Below are positions 54,930 through 64,000 of a stretch of 64,000 bases of DNA, piece by piece; the stretch's first letter is position 1, and every line of letters begins with the position of its first letter. The stretch covers positions 56,018,467 through 56,082,466 of the forward strand of contig NC_087068.1 in assembly GCF_963678635.1 (NCBI RefSeq), in the 5' to 3' direction. The stretch is from Symsagittifera roscoffensis (lineage: Eukaryota; Xenacoelomorpha; Acoela; Convolutidae). The notes beneath the pieces were generated by a model. It saw only the letters and a program-made list of their open reading frames with translations, had not been told where the DNA came from and ran no database searches. The translations under genes and the position numbers were made by a program.

Positions 54930-57185
54930 AAAACGCTTGCTAGGAATAAAGGGTCCTTTCTACTTTCTATCTTAGAAAGTGAATCTAAAAATCGCTGAGA
55001 AATATTTTATTAGAAAAGAAGTTAGTATGAATTTACAGCAAGTTGCCTTTTGACTCGATATCTATTTTAACGGTGAGATTAGAGATATTTTTACTGAGAA
55101 TGGGTATTTTTTTGAGAATGGTTGGGGTGGTTGAAAAGAGTGGTGTTGGTGTTAGAAGAGATATTGTTGGGAGGTATTGGTGTTAGAAGAGAAATTATTG
55201 GGAATGAATTCACGTAGTTTTGAGCTTCTATTTATACTCAGATAGGAAATCGTACCACTTTTTGTATCAAATGAGAAGTTACTTCTTAACTTCGTATTCT
55301 CTATTCGTACTTTCATTTTTTACGAGAAGAATGTTTCGTATGCTCGTATTTTACGAGAGGAATCGTTATTTTTCGCATTGAACGAGAATAGCCGTTTCAA
55401 TTCTCAATGCTTAAAACGTTATACGAATTATTCCAATAGCATTTCCCTTCCTTTTGCAAGGGAATAAAAACATACTTATTTTGTGGTGGTGGCGGCGTCA
55501 CACTTTGTGAGCTCAATAAAATAATTCATGTTTCTGTTTCTATTTGAAATCAGAACATATCCATCCTCCTATTTGGAGAGGAAAAAAACTAAATTTTTCA
55601 TTTTTTACTTTCACTTGAATAGTAGGGTAATTGTTGATCGATCAAAGCTTTTTCGTTTAATCTCATGAAGTTTGTTCAATAGTTTATTAGTAAAGATAGG
55701 TAGCAGATGTTATTGAACATCTGATACTTTGAGTCAGGCTTGAATGAATATAAATACATCAGTTACATTTATAAAACAAAATAGAGTTTACACAACCAAG
55801 AGATTTAAATACAGCAAATTTATTTGTTTCTCAAAAGATTGCAGGTCAGTTTAATATTATCATTCCTTGAACATTCTTTTCTCGAAGTTTCCTTTTCGTC
55901 CTGAAGTATGTGAAGTGGGTGTCCATATGCGTATTAAGGGGAGGACTGGTTCATACAAAAGGGTGTATTTTTTTGAATCGAACTGTTGGAAAAGGCAAAA
56001 TTAGTAGCTATACTACATAGCTAAGTAAAATGAAAGGATATGTTTTTAAATGAAAGGATAAATTCCGATAATTTTCCTTCCAACCGGGCTATAAGTTGGT
56101 GATTTTTTGTTTTCAAATTTTGGATTTTTTAGCTCCTGGATTTGATGCGTTTCATGTATATGACTGCGCTGAATTTGCTCAGTATATTCATCTAACTGGG
56201 GGGTTTGTAATTTTGCTGTCAGATATTTTGCTGGGACATAGATTTTTTGATATTCAAGAAGGGAATTAGTTATGGAGTACATTTTTTTATGGGGTGATAG
56301 GCTTCTAATTTAAAACGGTTGATTAATGGATTCAAAGCATAATTGAGATCCATATCGAAGCCGGGATTGCCGTTAGAATTAGTGTATTGTTCCCTTTCTA
56401 ACTGAATATGTAATTTAGTATTTAATTCAGTGGGGAGTAAGGGCTGTCGCCTAAAGGTCCTTGGATATTGAGAAGTTGATACCGGCGTATTTGCCGTTAG
56501 TATCTTATATGGTCTTACAATCTGGGTTCACTTTTTAATTCTGGAATTCGAGGGAACCAGGGGTATTTTGAAATCAAGGGGTGAAACTTTTAGGGGTGGT
56601 GGCTTTGATGCTGTAGTTATTGGGACAGCTGAATTGGTTTGAAGTAGTGGCTCAACGAAGGATCGTGTTGAGGTCGGCGTTGCAGTGAGGGTTGTAGTAG
56701 TAGAAACAGTTGGTTGTTGAGTTAGTGCTGAAAGTTGTGAGTCCAGCGGATCAGTTGGTGGCAGGAGTGAGAGAAGATCCTCAAATCCTCTCAAGTCGTC
56801 GTCAAGTGTTGCGTCCATAGTTGAATCAGTTGGTATATCCTAGAACAGTAGAATTTTTTATTAGCCTGGGTTTGTTGGGTGATCCAAGTTTTGAGTTCTT
56901 CTCTCAAAACTTGTTAATTGGATGTGAGGATACATGCGATCCTGGTTTTTTTTAAATCAATTTCCTCTAAAAGAGGGGCTTGTATTTTTTGATCTTATTC
57001 TTGTTCTTTTTTTTCAGTTTGCTCATCTTGAGTGAAAATTGAGGTCACTATAGAAGTGAAAAGTATATTATATGAGGCGGCAAGCAATACTTTGCCAAAG
57101 TGTAGTGAGTGGCCGGTGATTTTGTGAATATGCATAGCCTTTATTATTATTATTTCTGTTTCTATTTGAAACCAGAACACAGCAT
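54930..57185 (-). mobile_element. Insertion splitting env, with minus-strand coding remnants
   Basis: Env homology stops soon after AITLAK (about 54910) and resumes at VVYGD (57197). The insert is AT-rich and its coding signal is on the minus strand. The phrase tttctgtttctatttgaaa occurs both at 55532-55550 and near the right edge at 57153-57171. The edges are not exact: short AAAC sequences lie near both but do not prove a target duplication. No terminal inverted repeats or LTRs are evident. Confidence 0.6.
56046..56818 (-). pseudogene. Unknown protein on the env insertion
   Basis: On the minus strand, ATG at 56818 starts a 96-codon frame that is acidic at first and then Thr/Pro-rich. After a stop at 56530 the reading continues in the same phase down to about 56280 (FDMDLNYALNPLINRF). 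A shift at an A-run (about 56283) then moves it to a second frame ending at 56046. The total is roughly 250 residues of one protein. No known motif is present. Confidence 0.5.
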
Positions 57186-58380
57186 CACTACTAAACGTGG
57201 TCTATGGCGATATCACAAGCTATAAAACCGCACTCTATGCTTTTAAGACAAACGTCTTAAACTCGATACCAACTCTGCTGGACAAACGGCTACCGTTGTC
57301 TCTTGTTCCGCGAGCATCCCTGTTGGCGGTCATAGACGCTGTGTACAAAAGCCAAAAGGAGGAAAACCACCGACTGACCCTTGCGATACCGCCAAGCGAT
57401 ATCCACTCATATTATGACGCGAAGCTGCTTCGCGAAGTCACAACAATTGAGGAAGGACTTCTGCTCAATCTGGCAATACCGTACGCATCGAGTCAAACAG
57501 CTTTTCAGATGTACTGGGCCCAGGTGATACCTATGCCTCAAGTTGATCCGACCGAAGCCATCAAATGGGTCACTGAAGGACCCTATCTGGCCATATCGGA
57601 GGACTCCACGGAGACAACAGTCCTGACAGAAGACCAGTACGCCAACTGCTTGGGAACCTCGACGTACCGGATCTGTAACCAAACGATGGAGACACACTTA
57701 GGACAATCATCATGCCTGGCTACGTTATACTTCCACTCCACAATGACAGCATTGACGGTATGCGAGACTGAAAAACTTCCTCCCCGAACACCTGAAGAAG
57801 CGACCAACCTTGGATACGGAATTTGGCTAATCACCTCAGCCAGTGCTGCGTTCTCTTTACGGGAATACAGTCTTGATGAACTGAACACGCCCAAACGAGA
57901 AGACCACCCTGGCTGCAATATTTGCTTAATAACCTTGGACTGCGGGACACACCTAATAAGCAAATATATAAAAATCAGACCTGATTTAGACAGCTGCGAC
58001 AAAATCCCTGCAAAACGGATCAGCGTATCCCTACCGGACCCGTTAGCACATTTGATCTCAGAACTTCCAGACTTAGCAGACCTCTCATACTTCGAATCCA
58101 AAACTGACGCCGGAGTGAAACTACTCAGAGAAGTTAAAGCGCAACCCATCGACAGTCCACACCTGACAAAAGTAGATCAGCTGAACGAAATAGCAAAGCC
58201 TATTGCACACAATATGCGACTGCTTAAACCTAGCCTTATGGATAAAATGGAGCAGTATGTTCCACTCAAACTATCTCTGATATTGACTATAGTGGTGTTC
58301 TTCAGAAATTTAGTGCTGCATGCACTGGTAATGTATCTTATCACCGCTTCGCGATCCTTAGACGATTAACACCAAAATTT

Positions 58381-58611
58381 ATGAAATCAGGCGATAGAAG
58401 AACCGAATTGAAGACGGTACTGTCAGTATCTGCAGCTAATCGGCAAGAGTTTGTAGAACAGGGATCTAAGATCCGAGAGAAATATATGGTGCCTACTCAA
58501 GACGAAATCAACGGACACCAAGTACCGAAAACATATTCGCGAAGGACTTCAACCTGTTCGTCTGTGGGACTATCAGGCAGAAGACCGGACTCCACTATTG
58601 ATGTTAACTGA
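58381..58611 (+). CDS. Small ORF after env, possible cytoplasmic tail or accessory protein
   Basis: ATG at 58381 opens 76 codons, 11 bases after the env stop and in another phase. It is basic and polar, without a hydrophobic segment. It may be the env cytoplasmic tail separated by a frameshift, or a small separate ORF. Confidence 0.4.
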   Translation: MKSGDRRTELKTVLSVSAANRQEFVEQGSKIREKYMVPTQDEINGHQVPKTYSRRTSTCSSVGLSGRRPDSTIDVN

Positions 58612-59031
58612 GATAGAGAGGAGAGCGCAAATTGTACCTCATTTAATACACCATCGTTTTCATTCTGACTGATGAAGTGGCTTTAATAAGTTATTAACCT
58701 TACTTCTCCCTAAAAAGAGAGAAAAAATTGTATCATAAATTCAGGGACAACGTTTTGCGTATATTTGAGCTCCACTTTAAACCATTCAACTTTATTTGCT
58801 AACTTCTGCAACTATATGAGTTACGAATGTCGTTCATCTATTTGAATAGCAATTAGTTTAAATTGTACTGGTGCTATCACCTCTAAAAACTTATGCAATT
58901 TTCAATGCAGTAAAATTGTTAAATTTTCAATGCAGTAGATTGTTAAACCTGCCCAATTAAAAGTAGTGATGTAACTACCTAATCATAAGTTCTTCCACAA
59001 GCCGCCAGTGAAGAATCAACAAGTTTGCAAG
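58612..59031 (+). other. 3' untranslated part of the retrotransposon
   Basis: AT-rich with no gene. A short direct repeat (ttttcaatgcagta) occurs twice near 58900-58935. No purine-rich polypurine tract is seen directly before the right LTR, where one would be expected. Confidence 0.5.
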
Positions 59032-59423
59032 TGTAACATAGTGCTTCACACTATGTTAGCTGCTAATCATTAATTACCATAACTGGTGCGATTTAGATTA
59101 AAATGTCAATGCCATGTTACGTCAATGATAAAGTATTAAATCTAGATTTATTTAATGCAAACAATAAGGAGTATGAAACAATCAGAATAATTGGAGAGCC
59201 ATTACAATCAAGGAGCTCAGAATAGTAATTGAAACAATAATACTCTCTTCTATTAATCGATCAGCTTAGACTCTAGAGAAAGGGGGTAGCCATCACGAAG
59301 CACATCCCTGAATCGAAGATATTAAGCCTAGACCGCACATCCATAACAACATACTTCATCTCTGTAGACTACAAAAGCAACACTTATCGATCAAGCGTTT
59401 ATAGCCAGAAATGGTATATAACA
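59032..59423 (+). mobile_element. Right LTR of Ty3/gypsy element
   Basis: About 392 bp and homologous to the left LTR. Here the opening inverted repeat is perfect: TAACATAGTG, loop CTTCA, CACTATGTTA. It ends GGTATATAACA. Confidence 0.88.
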
Positions 59424-60020
59424 GGAATCGACGACCCCTGGGTTAGTAAAGTTTCCCGGGATCGTGATAAGGGTAATAGAAGGAGTCAAACCGCTTTCTT
59501 TCGCGCGATTGCCGATCCTCTAAGGCCCGTTGCAGGCGGTACGACTGTACCTTTCTCCCGGCGATGAGGTAATGTACGCAATCCAGTAAACAGGAAGAAA
59601 GCGTGCAGGCACCTTCAAGTGTATTTGGTTCGTGGGTAAGGACGTTAGCGCTATCGCCGTCCTGGGTGTACGATCGAGAATAGAAAATTTCATTATCTTT
59701 AAGCGGAAAACTTACCGTTGGTTACGGGAAAGCAGGCGGACAATATTATCCTTTCCTTTGGAATCGGCTTGAAAGTGTTGGGAAATTTTGGTATATGTTT
59801 CAAAATCTATGGTAGCTATGATGAATTGATTAATATGTAATAAGGTAAATTGAATGTTTAGTACGCAACTTGATGATCGACCGGTAAATAAAAAAAAAGT
59901 AGCTAAGTTAATCGAATTAAACTTGTATTTGCTCAAGCAGCGGGGAATTAATCCCCCCACTTAGTGAAAATGGATGGTGGAATATCCCCGGACAGTCCCC
60001 CCCCCCAACTTGGGACCTAA
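59424..60020. other. GC-richer flank, no gene
   Basis: Composition changes sharply at the LTR edge. No coding frame is supported; a run of C at about 59997-60006 precedes the tandem repeats. It probably belongs to the same older element as 60-64 kb. Confidence 0.4.
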
Positions 60021-61505
60021 CCTACCGGGGCGGACTTAACGAAATTTAGTGGAGTGATACTAGAGATGATTTGACCCTGGCATGCAAAAAGCCGGACCCA
60101 CCCGGGGCCGAGTGATAGCGGTTCCCGGAAGTGCAAATGGCCTCGCCGGAAATCCTTAACTATTGGTCCGATTGAGCTCGTTTTTACGTATGTCGTAGCC
60201 CTAGGTGAGGAAAGCTTAAGTTTGAAGTTTCGGAACCCCAAGGTTACCCCGGCCCGATTTACGCCCTAAACAAACAAACCCCCACCCGACTTCCGGAGGC
60301 TAGGGAGCTGAAACTTACAGGGATGATAGATAGTGACATGGTCTATCGTATGTTAGGGCGATAACCCGATTGGGTGATAATAGCACGGGTTATTAGCACT
60401 TGGGATAATTACCCCCTGGAGGTGTTAATAGGCAATTTGCGCAAAATAATAAGCTAAGGCATATCGATTTTATGGCATTTATGTGTAGTATGACCCACCC
60501 CGGTAAAAAGGGTCCCTACCGGTGCGGACTTAACGAAATTTAGTGGAGTGATACTAGAGATTATTTGACCCGGGCATGCAAAAAGCCGGACCCACCCGGG
60601 GCCGAGTGATAGCGGTTCCCGGAAGTGCAAATGGCCTCGCCGGAAATCCTTAACTATTGGTCCGATTGAGCTCGTTTTTACGTATGTGGTAGCCCTAGGT
60701 GAGGAAAGCTTAAGTTTGAAGTTTCGGAACCCCAAGGTTACCCCGGCCCGATTTACGCCCTAAACAAACAAACCCCCACCCGACTTCCGGAGGCTAGGGA
60801 TCTGAAACTTACAGGGATGATAGATAGTGACATGGTCTATCGTATGTTAGGGCGATAACCCGATTGGGTGATAATAGCACGGGTTATTAGCACTTGGGAT
60901 AATTACCCCCTGGAGGTGTTAATAGGCAATTTGCGCAAAATAATAAGCTAAGTCATATCGATTTTATGGCATTTATGTGTAGTATGACCCACCCCGGTAA
61001 AAAGGGTCCCTACCGGGGCGGACTTAACGAAATTTAGTGGAGTGATACTAGAGATGATTTGACCCGGGCATGCAAAAAGCCGGACCCACCCGGGGCCGAG
61101 TGATAGCGGTTCCCGGAAGTGCAAATGGCCTCGCCGGAAATCCTTAACTATTGGTCCGATTGAGCTCGTTTTTATGTATGTGGTAGCCCTAGGTGAGGAA
61201 AGCTTAAGTTTGAAGTTTCGGAACCCCAAGGTTACCCCGGCACGATTTACGCCCTAAACAAACAAACCCCCACCCGACTTCCTGAGGCTAGGGAGCTGAA
61301 ACTTAGAGGGATGATAGATAGTGACATGGTCTATCGTATGTTAGGGCGATGACCCGATTGGGTGATAATAGCACGGGTTATTAGCCTTTGGGAAAATTAC
61401 CCCCTGGAGGTGTTAATAGGCAATTTGCGCAAAATAAGGAGCTAGGGCGTATCGATTTTATGGCACTTATGTGTAGTATGACCCACCCCGGTAAAAAGGG
61501 TCCCT
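60021..61505 (+). repeat. 494-bp tandem repeat, three copies
   Basis: The same base lies at 60023, 60517 and 61011 in successive units, so the period is exactly 494. The three units differ by only a few percent. Each holds the phrase ggcggacttaacgaaattta and a CCGG-rich part. The minus-strand frame of up to 93 codons recurs in each unit because the units are near-identical, not necessarily because it codes for protein. Confidence 0.9.
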
Positions 61506-62820
61506 GTAAGTCTTAGTTCCCAGTTGACCCTTCCAGTGATAATTGACCTTTTCCGGGAAAAGTGATAACGGACCTTGAAAATTGAATTACTTAGGAAGTA
61601 ATTGTCGGATATGGATGAAACTTGATAGGCATGACCCTCATATGACCCCGAATCGGTTGTGGGAGATTTGACCCCGGGGTGACCTTTAATTGACCTTTTG
61701 GGTTTTAGCCTAAAACCCCCTTTAAATTAACACCGGAAAATAGCTCAAATCATATGTTTTGTAATTAGGGGGGCTTATTGACAATCTTATTGATCTGGGA
61801 ACATGATTTGCATGTATGTGGAATGGATTAGGCATTTCCCCGAAATCGATGGAATATCTTGGCTTAACGTGTAATGGTATATTGTTGGAATTATTAAGAG
61901 TGAGCTAAGCAGACATTGGGTTCAATTTGACTTGGTGAGTGAACTATAAATAGAAATGCGTCAATGGCACAGAAAAGTAGCACATATTAAATTAGCAATA
62001 TAATCGAGGAAATAGGGGAATTGATTACTCTAAATGTTAGGATTGTACAGAATGCTCCATTGTCTTCTGGTCTTCTGGTGAATGTTTTATTGGCTCGATT
62101 GGACCCCCAGTTAAGGGAACGGCTTACCCCGAAGGTCGATTAGGTTGAAATTTGAATAGGTTACGTATGGAAATTTTTAGATTATGTTGAACGAGAAATT
62201 AAGTTCATTGGGACTTTATCCTAGCCATGGGATGAGGGAAAAGATACAGGAAAATTAAATAAAGTCCTTGGGCATTTTGATATGTAAACATAGCTTTAAT
62301 TAAGTTGGAGTTGCATTTGTTGTTTGTTTAGCATTGCTTTGATTGGCATTTCGAACTTGGCATTTAAATTAATGTAGTGCTGTTGGGTTTAAGAACTGGA
62401 ACGCTGCGTAGGAGGCACATAAGTAAATGTTAAGACTTATACGGAATATCGGATCTCTAACTAAAACTCAGGGTAAATAGACTTAAGGTACGAACAATCC
62501 GGACGAACTTTACGGAGAGAGAACGAAAGTTGACGAAGACTAAGTAAGTCGGTTAGAAAAAGTTATAAATGCCTTAAAGGAACAACTTCGTGAAAGTTGT
62601 TAATTTATCGGGTGAGGTGATGTTTCTAGATACTTTCGGGGATAAAGTGTAGTTGAGAGGGATAGAAAGATAGTAAAGAGTGGAATATTGATAAACCGTT
62701 GGAGGCAGTTAGTTGGTTAATAAGAATCGCAGACCCTTTTCCTTAATTGAACGATTAATTTATATTTCAGCCAGTTATAGACTACTCTGTATCTGGTTAT
62801 ATTCATTTCTTAATTCATTC
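61506..62820. other. Degenerate element sequence, no supported gene
   Basis: No convincing ORF on either strand. The sequence is intermediate in GC and likely part of the element that carries the tandem repeats. Confidence 0.35.
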
Positions 62821-64000
62821 TTATTATTGGAATTGTTGTTGCGATCGACTATTGATTGACGGGCGAGATACCTTCGAAGGAGCACAAACCGAGGGGCAAG
62901 CAGCATAGTACAGTACAGAGCAGCCAACAACCAAATCAACCCTTTTGGGATTGTAAACAGTACTGGGAATCGGTTGCCCCGCTGACGTCAGTACCAAAGG
63001 GAACATATTGCGGCGGTGTGAAATAGCAAGCGAGACCGGCCTAGAGATATTGTGAATTCCCCCAGTGTTTACACTGACTATAAGTTGTTAAATTACAGCA
63101 GAGGAGCGAAAGAGAGCGGAGAACCGATAAGGGGCTGTCGAAGTTGCTTACTCAGACCGAGCTGCGACGGACGTATCGAGACCCCGGACGGTGCTCTGCT
63201 ACTAGTACCCGATCCGAGGACATGCCAGTACGAAACAGGGCTAACCATCACAATCCAGCAGCACCCGCTTATCCGAGCCTTGATTGCCACATTAAACGAA
63301 TTGGCACGATTTGACCCCTTAGAAGCGAATTACGTTCCCCTGATAGCTAGAATGTCGGGATTGGAATAGAGTATAGATCGGAATTTTAGGTGCTTAAAAT
63401 GAGTTAGCATTTCAGAAAAAGGGTCTTCTCCTACCCCTGGGAGGTCGGAACGTTAATGGGATAATTGAAAAAGAACCTTAGGAAGATTGATTAATTAAAC
63501 ATAACTTGGTTTAGAGGTGGAATTGGACTTGATATTTGCACAACTTAGTTAGAGATGAATGAACCCTAATGAACTTGGAATTTAGAATAGTGTCGTCAAA
63601 GAAAGAATTCGGTTAAGACCTTGCGAAAAGCGTACCAAAGTAAAAGTCAGGACTTGTATTTGGAATTATATTAGCTGAATTAAATAACTATTGGAAATTT
63701 TTGCGGTTGTACTGAGCGGACGAGACAGCCCGAAGAGCACTGCACAAAGGGGCAAGTAACAGAATACAATACGGAATAGTTGCCACCAACTTAACCCTTT
63801 CGGGGTTGTGGATAGTAGCGAAGCTCGGTCGCCCCGCTGAATTCATTGTCCAAGGGATCACTTTGCGGTGCCGTTAAGTTTGTGAACGGACCTAAAGCAG
63901 CAATCCCCTAAATCTACAATTCATGTGTTGTTGCGAACGGAAACGAGGATAGAGCGAATAGAATACTGGTCAAGGGGCAAGCAGCATTAACAATAAAGAA
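62821..64000 (+). repeat. Imperfect long-period repeats (GGGGCAAGCAGCA blocks)
   Basis: A block of about 200 bp at 62825-63040 (aggggcaagcagcatagtac, then tcaacccttttgggattgt and gttgccccgctga) is matched at 63705-63900 (aaaggggcaagtaacagaat, ttaaccctttcggggttgt, gtcgccccgctga). A third partial match begins at about 63946. The spacing between the first two is about 0.88 kb. Confidence 0.65.
63052..63369 (+). pseudogene. Env-like Cys-rich C-terminal fragment
   Basis: A 105-codon frame contains RGCRSCLLRPSCDGRIETP followed by LLLVPDPRTCQ and a helical end. The C-x2-C-x4-C pattern followed by a PDPxxC motif recalls the membrane-proximal part of envelope-like proteins in invertebrate retroelements. 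No membrane anchor follows within the frame, so it is truncated or shifted. It belongs to a different element from the Ty3/gypsy env upstream. Confidence 0.4.

Larger units (their letters stand above)
54092..58369 (+). pseudogene. Retroviral-type envelope gene, interrupted
   Basis: The start at 54092 gives a signal peptide (MLLLPFILHIGRTSA). A frameshift at about 54300-54355 follows. Next come a furin-type site (RNRR) and an adjacent fusion-peptide-like stretch (APLIAAAAIAGIGLF) near 54490-54555. TAA at 54648 interrupts in frame, followed by a heptad-rich helix up to about 54900. A 2.2-kb insertion then splits the gene, and it resumes at about 57185. The distal part (57197-58369) has a Cys-rich ectodomain and a membrane anchor near its end (LKLSLILTIVVFF). 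The layout is that of class I-like fusion proteins of Ty3/gypsy env elements. Several breaks make it non-functional. Confidence 0.8.
42965..59423 (+). mobile_element. Ty3/gypsy LTR retrotransposon with env, macro domain and antisense JmjC gene
   Basis: The internal order is LTR, leader, Gag, protease, RT, RNase H, integrase, Pro-rich tail, macro domain, 170-bp tandem repeats, antisense genes, env (split by an insertion), LTR. The order RT-RNase H-integrase defines the Ty3/gypsy group, and the env makes it retrovirus-like. Total length is about 16.5 kb, or about 14.2 kb without the env insertion, which is long for the group. Coding parts contain several stops, frameshifts and an RT deletion, so this copy is not active by itself. 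No target-site duplication is visible (TCGT on the left, GGAA on the right). Confidence 0.88.

Noticed and set aside
55532-57175. LTRs around the env insertion
   Set aside because: Only about 30 bases near 55.54 and 57.16 kb match. Sequence beyond is unrelated, so these are not long terminal repeats.
60454-61229. Identical 93-codon minus-strand frames in the 494-bp array
   Set aside because: The frames recur because the repeat units are near-identical. Codon-level constraint cannot be shown, and there is no motif.
60021-61505. CRISPR array
   Set aside because: The 494-bp units are far too long and contiguous, without spacers, and the genome is animal.

Overview
The window is animal nuclear DNA. 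It carries AT-rich GT-AG introns, a 17-exon cytospin (SPECC1/SPECC1L) gene, tRNA-derived SINE-like repeats, Penelope-like and LINE fragments, and an env-bearing Ty3/gypsy retrotransposon. Cytospins are metazoan proteins, and this mix of elements suggests an invertebrate; I cannot name the species or phylum.

Layout. (1) 0-11.8 kb: two head-to-tail copies, each differently decayed, of a compound unit. Plus-strand segments encode a large protein I do not recognise, followed by about 1.2 kb without coding signal and then a Penelope-like reverse transcriptase on the minus strand. (2) 12-18 kb: remnants of a LINE, a second retroelement fragment, a second Penelope fragment and SINE-like repeats. (3) 18.5-23.6 kb: exons of an unrecognised, mostly helical host protein. 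(4) 24.1-42.2 kb: the cytospin gene; splice phases close over all 17 exons (3630 nt, 1209 residues), with a Ser/Thr-rich N-terminus, coiled coils and a C-terminal CH domain. Its introns hold several repeat families and at least two GC-AG introns. (5) 42,965-59,423: a 16.5-kb Ty3/gypsy element with about 393-bp LTRs: Gag, protease, RT, RNase H, integrase, a proline-rich tail, a macro domain, 170-bp tandem repeats, an antisense spliced JmjC gene, other antisense ORFs, and an env split by a 2.2-kb insertion. It is broken by stops, frameshifts and an RT deletion. (6) 59.4-64 kb: more GC-rich sequence with three copies of a 494-bp tandem repeat, an env-like Cys-rich fragment and imperfect roughly 0.9-kb-spaced repeats.

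Best candidates for something undescribed. The first is the Ty3/gypsy element that carries two possible accessory enzymes: a macro domain in sense downstream of integrase, interrupted in frame by a (TA)34 microsatellite, and a JmjC-type oxygenase in antisense with at least two introns and the HxD...H iron triad visible. One would act on ADP-ribose, the other perhaps on protein or chromatin methylation. The second is the unclassified large-protein element fused to a Penelope RT at the left end.

The cytospin gene looks functional. Nearly all retroelement coding sequence in the window is decayed, so claims about the elements concern their ancestors rather than present activity.
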